Part shown: in pieces, positions 51,868-60,244 of the stretch
Numbering within the stretch: position 1 is the first letter of the stretch
Layout: every line of letters starts with the position of its first letter
DNA from: Chryseobacterium sp. JM1
GTDB taxonomy: Bacteria > Bacteroidota > Bacteroidia > Flavobacteriales > Weeksellaceae
Assembly: GCF_000737715.1 (NCBI RefSeq)
Contig: NZ_JPRN01000004.1
Span: forward strand, 231,147-295,146
Direction: 5' to 3'
DNA length: 64,000 nt
The notes under the pieces: model-generated
Database searches by the model: none
The model's input: only the letters and a program-made list of their open reading frames with translations
What the model was told of the DNA's origin: nothing
Program-made: the position numbers and the translations under genes

Positions 51868-53520
51868 ATGAAGCTATCAATCCAATGGGCATTGTTCCTT
51901 TTTACTTTATTGAGTTCCGGACCATGCTCCGCCCAATCCAGACCAACTGATCCGATCAGAAGAACAGACTCTCTGCTGAATGTCTATCAACAGGAAAATG
52001 AGCCGGGAATGGCCATTGCCATTATAAAAGACGGAAAAGTAATGTATAAGAAAACCTACGGACTGGCTAATCTGGAAAACAAAACTCCGATCACAGATTC
52101 CACGGCGTTTAATATAGCCTCCGTTTCCAAACATTTTACCGCATTTATTACTCTTTTAGCTGAAAAGAAAGGAAAGCTATCCTTAGATGATGATATCAGA
52201 ACTTACTTACCGGAACTGAAGCATCTGCCTCATAAAATTACGATCCGTCAGTTAGCCAACCATACCCACGGATTACCCAATTTTTCTGAAATAAAAAAGC
52301 TTCAGGGTTTTGGAGATGAATTTAAAGTGACCAATGAAGAAGGAGTACAAACTCTTCTGGGCATTAAAAGCATCAACTTCTCTCCCGGAGAAAAGTACCA
52401 ATATAACAATACAGGCTTCACACTCCTCGCTGACATTCTCCACAGAATTTATAAAAAGGATTTTAACGAAATCGCAAAGGAATATATTTTCAATCCTTTG
52501 CACATGAAAAATACGATAGCATTAGACGATCCTGATAAAATCATTCCCAATGTGGCAGAATCTTACCGCCCAAATGGTAATACTTTTCTAAAGTTTCCTA
52601 TTGCACAAATGGTGGATGGCTCATCCAATATTTATACAACGCTGAATGATTTGAGTCAATGGGCTATCAATTTTCAAAATCCAGTGCAGGGAAGCCATGA
52701 GCTCTACAATACAATGCAAAAAAATACTGTACTCAATACGGGCAAAACCATAGAATACGGATTGGGTCTGCAAACTGAAAAGTATAAAGGCTTAGACATT
52801 ATATTTCATGGTGGTGGTACAGTCGGCTATCGTGCCTATATCCTACATGTTCCTTCACAACAGTTTTCTATTGTCATGTTAGGCAACAAGCAGGGCTTTG
52901 AAGGTTTGCAGATTGTGTATCAATTGGTAGATTTCTTTCTCAAAGACCAAGAAACACTTCCTCCGTTACCGCAAAAAACAACTTATACTCCTGCTGAGCT
53001 TAAGAAATTTGAGGGAGTGTATGAATTCAGTCCTGGAAATTTTCTTGAAATATCTACGGAAGGGAAAGACCTATCTGTAGGAACCTATAACCGAAATGGT
53101 AAGGAACCGCTTCAGATCATCGGTGACGGAAAATTTAAAATTACCTCTATTCCTACAGCAAGCTTAACCTTTCATAGCGGATCGGTTACCCTTAGAATTG
53201 CTGATTTCACCTATACTGCAGAAAAGATAAAGTTGAATCCTCCTAAATCTGATAAATTGGTTTTAAACAAATTAATTGGTTTTTACAGAAATGAAGAATT
53301 TAATACAACCTATCAACTAGTCGTTGAAAATAATAAGTTGATAGCCAAACATCCTTTGAATGGTGATATTGAACTCCATCCGTTAACTCCTATCAGCTTC
53401 TACTCCACAACCGATTATTTCGGACAGCTAGATTTTAAGTATAACCAAAATAATGAAGTCACTGAATTTATGTTATCGGGATCTAATCTTTTTAATATTG
53501 AATTTAAAAGAATAAAATAG
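51868..53520 (+). CDS. Serine hydrolase of the class C beta-lactamase/esterase family
   Basis: The 550-residue protein has a signal peptide (about 1-23, ending CSAQ) and a beta-lactamase-fold domain at about 30-365, with the SxxK motif Ser85-V-S-Lys88 (IASVSKHFTA), Tyr180-N-N182 (KYQYNNTGF), and HGG (FHGGGTVGYR, in place of KTG). A C-terminal region of about 160 residues (370-550, KKFEGVYEFSPGNFLEIS) is a lipocalin-like domain. Such proteins are often esterases or D-amino-acid peptidases rather than drug-degrading beta-lactamases, so antibiotic resistance should not be assumed. It is secreted and may be controlled by the AraC gene upstream. Confidence 0.85.
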   Translation: MKLSIQWALFLFTLLSSGPCSAQSRPTDPIRRTDSLLNVYQQENEPGMAIAIIKDGKVMYKKTYGLANLENKTPITDSTAFNIASVSKHFTAFITLLAEKKGKLSLDDDIRTYLPELKHLPHKITIRQLANHTHGLPNFSEIKKLQGFGDEFKVTNEEGVQTLLGIKSINFSPGEKYQYNNTGFTLLADILHRIYKKDFNEIAKEYIFNPLHMKNTIALDDPDKIIPNVAESYRPNGNTFLKFPIAQMVDGSSNIYTTLNDLSQWAINFQNPVQGSHELYNTMQKNTVLNTGKTIEYGLGLQTEKYKGLDIIFHGGGTVGYRAYILHVPSQQFSIVMLGNKQGFEGLQIVYQLVDFFLKDQETLPPLPQKTTYTPAELKKFEGVYEFSPGNFLEISTEGKDLSVGTYNRNGKEPLQIIGDGKFKITSIPTASLTFHSGSVTLRIADFTYTAEKIKLNPPKSDKLVLNKLIGFYRNEEFNTTYQLVVENNKLIAKHPLNGDIELHPLTPISFYSTTDYFGQLDFKYNQNNEVTEFMLSGSNLFNIEFKRIK

Positions 53521-53675
53521 TTTTATCTTCCTTAACTACTGAGGTTATTTTCAGTGTTTAACCATGTTAAGGTTTTGAACCTTGACATGGTTTGCTGAAC
53601 TACTCATCCATCGTATCCTTTTTCAGGTAAATAAAATCCTTTTAGAATTTATGATTAAATATTTAAAAAAAGTCA

Positions 53676-53697
53676 TACCTTTGCATTCATCAGATGA
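53676..53697 (+). promoter_or_regulatory. Promoter and operator of the GntR gene
   Basis: TACCTTTG (53676-53683) is a TANNTTTG -7 box. The perfect palindrome TCATC-A-GATGA (53687-53697) follows 3 nt later, on the expected start of transcription. The same palindrome recurs at 54386-54396. A repressor binding here would block its own promoter. Confidence 0.55.
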
Positions 53698-53707
53698 TAA
53701 GATGTTT

Positions 53708-54364
53708 ATGCAAATTCAAAGAAAATCATTAGCTCAGGAAGTCGCAGAGAGATTAATTCAGGGGATTACCAATGAAGAATATGCTGTTGGTGATAAACTT
53801 CCGATTGAACCGGAACTGATGAAAATATATGGAGTCGGCCGGTCCAGCATCCGTGAGGCTATAAAAATTTTATCGATAAAAGGAGTTCTGAGTGTACAGC
53901 AAGGTGTGGGTACCTTTGTAACTTCTAAAAATATTCAGGAATCACTGGAAGACCAGATCAATAATGCGGAATTCAATGAAGTTTATGAAGTTCGCTCTCT
54001 GTTAGATTCAAAGATTGCAGCGAAAGCGGCTACTAACCGAAGTGAAAAGGAACTGGAGACGATTAAAATGTACCTGGACCTCAGAGATCGGTTTGCAAAA
54101 GACAACCAGGCACTGGAATGTTACCAGGCAGACATTAATTTTCACATATCTATTGCCGAAGCCTGTGGCAATACCCTTTTGAAGGAAATCTACCGCATTG
54201 CCAGTAAGCATATTCTCAGAACTTTTGAAGCCAGTCACAATAACAATACAGACTCTTTCAAACTTTCTCAAAAAATACATACTGATCTTTATACTGCTAT
54301 TGAAAATAAAGATTCAGACACGGCTGCGCGTATTGCTCAGCTCATTGTTGAAAAAGTATATTAA
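53708..54364 (+). CDS. FadR-subfamily GntR transcriptional regulator
   Basis: About 218 residues from the ATG at 53708 (MQIQRKSLAQEVAERLIQGI). The frame is open about 42 codons further upstream, but that region is the promoter; an ATG 6 bp earlier (53702) is also possible. The winged helix at about 8-75 has VGDKLPIEPELMKIYGVGRS, SIREAIKILSIKGVLSVQQG and VGTFV. The C-terminal FCD domain at about 90-215 has EVRSLLDSKIAAKAA, INFHISIAEACGNTLL and HTDLYTAIENKDSDTAARI, with histidines that usually bind a metal and a carboxylate. It probably represses itself and the MFS gene 55 bp downstream. Confidence 0.88.
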   Translation: MQIQRKSLAQEVAERLIQGITNEEYAVGDKLPIEPELMKIYGVGRSSIREAIKILSIKGVLSVQQGVGTFVTSKNIQESLEDQINNAEFNEVYEVRSLLDSKIAAKAATNRSEKELETIKMYLDLRDRFAKDNQALECYQADINFHISIAEACGNTLLKEIYRIASKHILRTFEASHNNNTDSFKLSQKIHTDLYTAIENKDSDTAARIAQLIVEKVY

Positions 54365-54385
54365 ATATTAAATTTATAATCAAAT

Positions 54386-54396
54386 TCATCAGATGA
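54386..54396 (+). promoter_or_regulatory. Second GntR operator candidate, before the MFS gene
   Basis: TCATCAGATGA, an identical copy of the palindrome at 53687-53697, including the flanking AT. It lies 23 bp before the MFS start codon. Confidence 0.5.
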
Positions 54397-54419
54397 CCTG
54401 ACGAATTAAAGACAACATT

Positions 54420-55625
54420 ATGGAAAAGGTACAGACACAAACTATTGATACCACTAAAATTGTTTATCCTATTTTATTTATGATCAGTTTTTCACATTTG
54501 CTGAATGATCTGATTCAATCTACGATTCCTTCATTATATCCTATTCTGAAAGGCGAATTCAGTTTATCCTTTGCACAGATCGGAATCATTACGCTGGTGT
54601 TTCAGCTTACGGCATCTATTTTACAGCCGTTTGTTGGAATTTACACGGATAAAAAACCCAACCCAAGATCTTTAGCTATAGGAATGGGCCTGTCAATGGC
54701 CGGTTTATTACTTCTGGCAGCCGCTCATCAATATTATGTCATTCTGATTGCCGTTGGACTGATTGGGATGGGATCTTCTATTTTCCATCCTGAAGCTTCG
54801 AGGGTTGCTCAACTCGCATCCGGCGGTCAAAAAGGACTGGCTCAATCGATCTTTCAGGTGGGTGGAAATTCGGGAAGCGCTATCGGGCCTTTACTGGTTG
54901 CATTAATTATACTTCCTTTGGGACAGGGTTATGTTGCACTTTTTGCGATTGCTGCTTTTATAGGAATCATTGTTTTGTGGAGAATCGGAAACTGGTATGC
55001 AGAAAGGTTATCCCTTAAGAAATCAGCGAAACATCCGGATAATATTATTGATATCCAGCTGTCCCGCAAAAAGGTAATTTTTTCTATTACCATCCTATTG
55101 GCTTTGGTATTTTCCAAATACATCTATCTGGCATCCATGACCAATTATTTTACATTCTTTCTGATTGATAAGTTTCATATTTCGGTGCAGGATTCCCAGC
55201 TGTATTTATTCATGTTTCTTGCCGCAGTGGCGATAGGAACTATTCTGGGCGGAAAACTGGGCGATAAATACGGAAGGAAAAAAATCATTTGGGCTTCTAT
55301 CTTAGGAGCAGCGCCTTTCACACTTTGTCTTCCCTATCTTCCTTTGGGATGGACCATTGTATTTGCTGTTTTAATAGGATTAATTATTGCATCTGCGTTC
55401 TCTGCCATATTGGTTTACGCTACCGATCTTATGCCCAACAAGATTGGATTGGTGGCCGGATTATTCTTCGGGTTTATGTTTGGGATGGGAGGAATTGGGT
55501 CTGCTGTTTTAGGAGCTGTAGCCGATGATACCGGAATTGAATATGTATTCAGAATCTGCGCATTTTTACCTCTGATCGGGATCATAACCGCTTTCTTGCC
55601 TAATATAAAAGGACGAAAAAAATAA
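54420..55625 (+). CDS. MFS transporter of the Fsr (fosmidomycin resistance) family
   Basis: The 401-residue, 12-helix protein has the Fsr-type signatures: SFSHLLNDLIQSTIPSLYPI, GIITLVFQLTASILQPFVGI, YTDKKPNPRSLAIGMGLSMA, GMGSSIFHPEASRVAQLASG and GLAQSIFQVGGNSGSAIGPL. E. coli Fsr exports fosmidomycin. Here the GntR regulator and the shared operator make a different natural substrate likely, perhaps a small carboxylate or a toxic compound; this is inference. Confidence 0.85.
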   Translation: MEKVQTQTIDTTKIVYPILFMISFSHLLNDLIQSTIPSLYPILKGEFSLSFAQIGIITLVFQLTASILQPFVGIYTDKKPNPRSLAIGMGLSMAGLLLLAAAHQYYVILIAVGLIGMGSSIFHPEASRVAQLASGGQKGLAQSIFQVGGNSGSAIGPLLVALIILPLGQGYVALFAIAAFIGIIVLWRIGNWYAERLSLKKSAKHPDNIIDIQLSRKKVIFSITILLALVFSKYIYLASMTNYFTFFLIDKFHISVQDSQLYLFMFLAAVAIGTILGGKLGDKYGRKKIIWASILGAAPFTLCLPYLPLGWTIVFAVLIGLIIASAFSAILVYATDLMPNKIGLVAGLFFGFMFGMGGIGSAVLGAVADDTGIEYVFRICAFLPLIGIITAFLPNIKGRKK

Positions 55626-55741
55626 GCTGGAAATAAAGATATAAAAACATATGTACGGATTTCAGATCAAATTATTTTCTGATAATCAACATGTTCAACA
55701 TTAAGGAATTATTATATATTTCACATTTTATAGAGATAATA

Positions 55742-55772
55742 TTGTATACATATACTTTTATGCTTAAATTTG
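55742..55772 (+). promoter_or_regulatory. Promoter of the T9SS protein gene at 55803
   Basis: TTG (55742-55744), 20 nt, then TAAATTTG (55765-55772). It supports a start at 55803, because the earlier in-frame ATG at 55770 lies within the promoter. Confidence 0.65.
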
Positions 55773-55802
55773 GTTAAAACATTAACCTTAAATCTCTATA
55801 GT

Positions 55803-56576
55803 ATGAAATCTATTCTACTTTCCAAGAGCCGCCTTTTCCAGGCCGCATTGTTTTTAGCATTTTTATTCCAATCGAGCAATACACAAGCACAAAGCAGGAT
55901 CTACGCCAATGACCAATACTCCAATGTGTACGGAGTATGTCTGGGATGTGCCGTACAGAACCCTCTGAATGCCGTGGGTGACAACGAAGACAACTATTCT
56001 ACCATGGTCATGGGTACCGTTTTATTGGGAGGCGTTGAACAAACCCTGAGATTCCCTGAAGTGAGAATCAACACCAAATTAGTAATCGGTATCGGAACCA
56101 ATAACATTCCTCTGACCGTTCAGCTGTTAAGCGGTGTGTATATAGAAACGATCAGCGGAACGACGTCTAATAATGACAGTCAAATGATCACCGCAAGTTT
56201 ACTGAAACTGGCAGACACTCCTAACAGAGCAACGATTGAACTTACTCCTGCGAGCTCATACAACGCCGTTAAAATAAGACTGAGTGGTGGTGTGTTAAGT
56301 CTGGGTGGTGGATTCAGAGTGTATTATGCTTATCAGGATCCTCTTGCCACGATCATGGCTTACAGCAAAGCCGGACAGATTACTCTGGGTGGTACCGTTC
56401 CGTTAGAAGGGGCTGAAGTTTCTCTAAGAAATACTTCAGGAAAAGAAGTACACCGTTCTACCCTGAAATCAAATACTTTTGAACTGTCTACTCCACAGCC
56501 TGAAGGCGTTTATATCCTGACCGTGGAAGCAAAAGATAAAAAGACTTACACCCGTAAGATCAGAATTACAAACTAA
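55803..56576 (+). CDS. T9SS-sorted secreted protein, unknown function
   Basis: About 257 residues from the ATG at 55803 (MKSILLSKSRLFQAALFLAF). A signal peptide is cleaved near NTQAQS. The mature part is beta-rich with no recognised domain (YANDQYSNVYGVCLGCAVQN, VLLGGVEQTLRFPEVRINTK, IRLSGGVLSLGGGFRVYYAY). The last 70 residues (ITLGGTVPLEGAEVSLRNTS, then EGVYILTVEAKDKKTYTRKI) form a type A sorting domain of the type IX secretion system. Two cysteines (CLGC) may form a disulfide. It has its own promoter and a strong terminator. Confidence 0.75.
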   Translation: MKSILLSKSRLFQAALFLAFLFQSSNTQAQSRIYANDQYSNVYGVCLGCAVQNPLNAVGDNEDNYSTMVMGTVLLGGVEQTLRFPEVRINTKLVIGIGTNNIPLTVQLLSGVYIETISGTTSNNDSQMITASLLKLADTPNRATIELTPASSYNAVKIRLSGGVLSLGGGFRVYYAYQDPLATIMAYSKAGQITLGGTVPLEGAEVSLRNTSGKEVHRSTLKSNTFELSTPQPEGVYILTVEAKDKKTYTRKIRITN

Positions 56577-56591
56577 GTAAAAGGACATATT

Positions 56592-56629
56592 AAAACTCCG
56601 GCAGGCTTTCAGCCTGCCGGAGTTTTTTT
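56592..56629 (+). terminator. Terminator after the T9SS protein gene
   Basis: A perfect 16-bp stem (core ACTCCGGCAGGCT/AGCCTGCCGGAGT) with a 3-nt loop, followed by T7. Confidence 0.9.
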
Positions 56630-56642
56630 GCCATTAAAGTGG

Positions 56643-56675
56643 CAAAAAAATCGGCGGCCCGCAGGGCCGCCGATT
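56643..56675 (-). terminator. Terminator of the cobalamin operon
   Basis: On the minus strand AATCGGCGGCCC pairs with GGGCCGCCGATT around a 3-nt loop, and a T7 run follows. It lies 27 bp past the last gene of the leftward cobalamin operon. Confidence 0.85.
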
Positions 56676-56701
56676 CATTGAAATAAAATAGACTGTGAAA
56701 A

Positions 56702-58981
56702 CTATTTTTTGATTAATTTCTGTTGGTAAACTGCTTTATCAGTTACAGCCTTCAGAATATATACTCCGTTCGGAAGCATGCTTACATTGATCTGGCCGTT
56801 GTTAAGCTGCGTATTCACCACTTTTCCGGAAGCATCATAAACGGAAACGTTTAGGATTTTCTCCTGAGTTTTGATGGTCAGAATATCGGTCACCGGATTC
56901 GGATAGATACTGAATTCAATTTTCTTCACTTCAGCTGTTGCTAAAACAGAAGCTGTACTGTTTACGGTAAGGGTTTTCTCAACCACTTTTCCGTTTGAGT
57001 TAAACGTAATTTTAATATCAGCAGTTCCTGTAGCAATTGGTGTCAGAACAAGTTCGTCATTTCCGTTGATCACTGCAGAAACAGCTGCCGGATTTGAATT
57101 CGATTTAATTGATTTTACAATAGCCGATGAAAGGTTATCCTCATCAGAAACAATTGTTTTCAGATCAATCACAGAGGCGCTGTTCACACTAACCTGTGAA
57201 GGGAATGTGTTACTTACTGTAGGAAGTGTATTATCCGGGAATACGGTTACAGCAGGGAACCAATAATAATCGTTAAGCGTTTTTGTATTGGTAAGTGTTC
57301 CGGTTGCATCATACGTATGGATCCAGTTTTTCTGGTAGTGTGCACCGTAACCGCTTTCTGTTGTATTTAAGATTAATTCATCCGTTATAGGATTCACACG
57401 AAGAGCAGCACCGTAAGGAATCTGCTTGTAAGTACCTGTCTGACCTGGAATGGTAGCAAAACTTTCGTTAAATGCTTTTGTCGTTACATCAAATTTTACA
57501 ATTTGTGCTCCTGATACAAAACTGTTGACTGAGTTATTCCAATACAAAACATTCTGCTTGCTGCTCGCTGTAAAGCTTCCTGCGTTCCATGCTCCCCAGG
57601 ATCCTAGATATTTAGTCGTAGGGATATTATATGGAGTTGTTGCAAATGTTGTTGTATTAATGTTCACCACTTTCTGATCCTGAATGGCCCATATACTTCC
57701 GTCTTTGGCCTGAACAATTGAGTGGAAAGCTCCAGGAATCGTACTCACCAAAGTATCAGTTGCAGGATCAATCACTAAAATTCCAGCAGATTGTTTTACT
57801 GCAAATACATATTTAGAAGAACGGACCATATTTCCGATCTGTCCGGCATACTGGCCGCCACCGCCTGTTCCTGTGATCAGGCTTCCAACCTGCATATTGG
57901 CGATATCGAATATAAAAATACCGTTCGAAGCTCCGATGTATCCTTTATTTTCATTAACCCCAACGAATGACCTTCCGTCACCACCACCGATGTTATTAAA
58001 TCCTGCGATTTTCTGCATTGTCTGCGCGTTGGCTACCACAAGTCTTCCTCCCGGAGTATATTGAGTATCGCCTCCGTCTGCAGCCTGCTTTGAAATAAAA
58101 TAGAATTTATCTCCGTAGATTGTTCCATACTGAGTGGTAGCACCAAAAGCCTGGTTGTTATTGGCATTACTGTAAACACGGTAATTGATCTGTCCGTTGT
58201 TATCTATGAAGTTAACAGAACCGTTGGTGTGTCCGAACCATTCTTCATTCACCATGAAATAACCATTCGTAAAATTGGTTGCTGTAACGTAAGGAGAAAC
58301 CGGCGTTAATGTCGAAGAAATAGGGAAGCTCTCCATTCCTGCATTAAAATTCCATACATCATAAGAACCATTCTGAAGCACACGGGAAGTAGCACCCACT
58401 CCTGAATATCCAAAATCAGCATCTGTAGGATCTTTTACCCAATAGGACCAGTAGCTGTTGTACCATCCTGATCCCCAATGATCCGAAGCATCTGCTGCGG
58501 TATAATCATCAAAATCATAAGCCGCTGTATTGACAATCCCGTTGACAGGATAATAAGGATAGGTTACATTTCCACTTTTGTAAAGCGCATTGCTGTTCTG
58601 TCCGTTCAGGTCAAAACCCATTCCTCCGATTGCTGTTCCAAACTGTGTTCCCGGATAAAGTAAAGTGAAAAACCTGTGATCCGCCTTTGCAATTGCTTTC
58701 AGCATATCTTCTCCTGTAGCAGTTCCGTTCCATCTGAAACCCCATACCAAAGCATCCGGATTTTTGCTGTCATTCCACTGTACCACGAAAGCTGCTTCGT
58801 TGGTACCGCTTCCCACCCAATACTGGATATCAGAAAAATTGATGGTGGTCGTTACTGTTGTATTCAGCTGATTGCTGCCGGTACCCTGAATATCATTTCT
58901 GGGTACGCCCTGTACTTTGATCTGTGCATTCGCAAAGAACGCAAACAGAAACAGTACGATAAAAAGGTAAAACTTTTTCAT
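56702..58981 (-). CDS. Multi-domain T9SS-sorted protein with BtuG-like propeller
   Basis: The 759-residue protein has a signal peptide ending FFANAQ. Residues 20-240 form a module with QYWVGSGTNEAAFVVQWND, WGFRWNGTATGEDMLKAIAK and a Trp-rich segment (DHWGSGWYNSYWSYWVK). Residues 245-590 form a DUF5074/YncE-type beta-propeller (NGYFMVNEEWFGHTNGSVNF; IFIFDIANMQVGSLI; GILVIDPATDTLVSTI). An Ig-like segment follows at about 595-685, then a type A sorting domain at about 690-759 (FSIYPNPVTDILTIK; LPNGVYILKAVTDKAVYQQK). It is the last gene of the riboswitch operon. BtuG-type propellers bind B12 at the surface, so it probably takes part in cobalamin capture, but B12 binding by this protein is untested. 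Confidence 0.78.
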   Translation of the reverse strand: MKKFYLFIVLFLFAFFANAQIKVQGVPRNDIQGTGSNQLNTTVTTTINFSDIQYWVGSGTNEAAFVVQWNDSKNPDALVWGFRWNGTATGEDMLKAIAKADHRFFTLLYPGTQFGTAIGGMGFDLNGQNSNALYKSGNVTYPYYPVNGIVNTAAYDFDDYTAADASDHWGSGWYNSYWSYWVKDPTDADFGYSGVGATSRVLQNGSYDVWNFNAGMESFPISSTLTPVSPYVTATNFTNGYFMVNEEWFGHTNGSVNFIDNNGQINYRVYSNANNNQAFGATTQYGTIYGDKFYFISKQAADGGDTQYTPGGRLVVANAQTMQKIAGFNNIGGGDGRSFVGVNENKGYIGASNGIFIFDIANMQVGSLITGTGGGGQYAGQIGNMVRSSKYVFAVKQSAGILVIDPATDTLVSTIPGAFHSIVQAKDGSIWAIQDQKVVNINTTTFATTPYNIPTTKYLGSWGAWNAGSFTASSKQNVLYWNNSVNSFVSGAQIVKFDVTTKAFNESFATIPGQTGTYKQIPYGAALRVNPITDELILNTTESGYGAHYQKNWIHTYDATGTLTNTKTLNDYYWFPAVTVFPDNTLPTVSNTFPSQVSVNSASVIDLKTIVSDEDNLSSAIVKSIKSNSNPAAVSAVINGNDELVLTPIATGTADIKITFNSNGKVVEKTLTVNSTASVLATAEVKKIEFSIYPNPVTDILTIKTQEKILNVSVYDASGKVVNTQLNNGQINVSMLPNGVYILKAVTDKAVYQQKLIKK

Positions 58982-59020
58982 TTTTCGAATTATATGTATT
59001 AAATTTTGTTGTCTGTCGTA

Positions 59021-60229
59021 TTAATTGAGATGTAAATCATAAGCTCCTGCCACTTCTGTAGAAACTTCTCCAAGCCAGCCGGCTTCCTGATTGATTCCCG
59101 TATACACCTTAATAAAATCGATGCCCGGAAGTTTTACGTACTTCCCGTTCTTATCTACGGCCCAGGAAATATCTATATTGGACGCTTCATCGTTGTTCGG
59201 GGCATTGTCTGCATAGCCGTAATCATAGGATGTTCCCACCCAATAAGTCCCCGTTCCGCTCTGGTCATGAAAATTATCCTTAAGTCTGGTTCCCGTAAGG
59301 CTGTAAGAAGCGCTGGAGAGCCATAAAGGATAATAGCTTTGTGCATGGAAGGCATTTTTAGTTTTAAATCCAGAATTCCCAATATTGTCCTGCCACTTGA
59401 TGTACTCCACATCAGCTTGCCAAAACTCACTTCCGGGAACGGGGGGCTTACTTTCGTTGGGTTTGAAGTAGGTTATGCTGTAATTTTTCGTTGTTGAATT
59501 TTTAAAATATTCGCTGCCGGCAATCTCGTACCATTCGTCCTCGTCAGGTTTACCGTTTTTATTTTTATCGTAGCCTACCATGATGATACCGGGTTCGCAA
59601 GATCCCGATCTCGTAGCATTGGCGTCATTTCCCCAGAATGCATTTCCGAGAATTTTGAAATCTTTTCCATCAAGATTGGGAATCGTATGATCGAAGCCGA
59701 AACTAACATAACCTCCGAAGCCTCCAAGCGTAATCATCGTAGAATTTCCTCCTACCAACGATTCTTTTGCTTTTCTAATCATATCGGTCTCCGTATATCC
59801 GTTGGCATATTCTGGGATTTCATTCATAAACTGGCCTACAGCCGGACGGAATTCAAAGACATCCGAAATATATTTACTATAAGGCGTGAGTTCTTTATTC
59901 ACAATGATCGTTGACTTATAAATCTTCACCGCTCCTTTTATTTCGACTTTTAATGTCAAAGGATAATTTTGTACGGTGGGACTTACAAAATCCAGCTGTA
60001 GCTGATCAGAAATCACAGCATCATTAATACTCCATGTTAATGTACCCTCAATTTTAGGATCAATATTCAAAAGCTTAAGTCTGTCAATCGTATAGGATTC
60101 TTTAAGTACTTCCGCAGGAAAAGTCACTTCCTCTACCACTTCTTCGCTATCGCTTTTACAGGCTGCAGTTCCCAACAGAACCGAAGAGAGCAATATCGTT
60201 TTTAAAATATGTTTTGTTTTTCTTTCCAC
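59021..60229 (-). CDS. Surface lipoprotein of the cobalamin operon
   Basis: The 402-residue product has a lipoprotein signal with the lipobox cysteine at about residue 24 (LLGTAACKS). A beta-rich N-terminal part (about 35-125) may be PKD/Ig-like. The large C-terminal domain contains GNAFWGNDANATRSGSCEPG, IIMVGYDKNKNGKPDEDEWY (a Ca-binding-like DKNKNGKPDEDE loop), YWVGTSYDYGYADNAPN and LPGIDFIKVYTGINQEAGWL. I know this kind of cell-surface protein from Bacteroidota B12 loci but cannot name a tested function. It follows the BtuG-like gene by 15 bp. Confidence 0.75.
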   Translation of the reverse strand: MERKTKHILKTILLSSVLLGTAACKSDSEEVVEEVTFPAEVLKESYTIDRLKLLNIDPKIEGTLTWSINDAVISDQLQLDFVSPTVQNYPLTLKVEIKGAVKIYKSTIIVNKELTPYSKYISDVFEFRPAVGQFMNEIPEYANGYTETDMIRKAKESLVGGNSTMITLGGFGGYVSFGFDHTIPNLDGKDFKILGNAFWGNDANATRSGSCEPGIIMVGYDKNKNGKPDEDEWYEIAGSEYFKNSTTKNYSITYFKPNESKPPVPGSEFWQADVEYIKWQDNIGNSGFKTKNAFHAQSYYPLWLSSASYSLTGTRLKDNFHDQSGTGTYWVGTSYDYGYADNAPNNDEASNIDISWAVDKNGKYVKLPGIDFIKVYTGINQEAGWLGEVSTEVAGAYDLHLN

Positions 60230-60244
60230 TTTTTTCTGATCTGA

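Noticed and set aside
51868..53520. Antibiotic-resistance beta-lactamase
   Set aside because: SxxK and YxN fit the fold, but the third motif is HGG and a lipocalin-like C-terminus follows; both point to an esterase or peptidase-type family member.
54420..55625. Confident call of a fosmidomycin resistance determinant
   Set aside because: Family membership is clear, but the regulator and operator context suggest a physiological substrate; drug specificity cannot be inferred.
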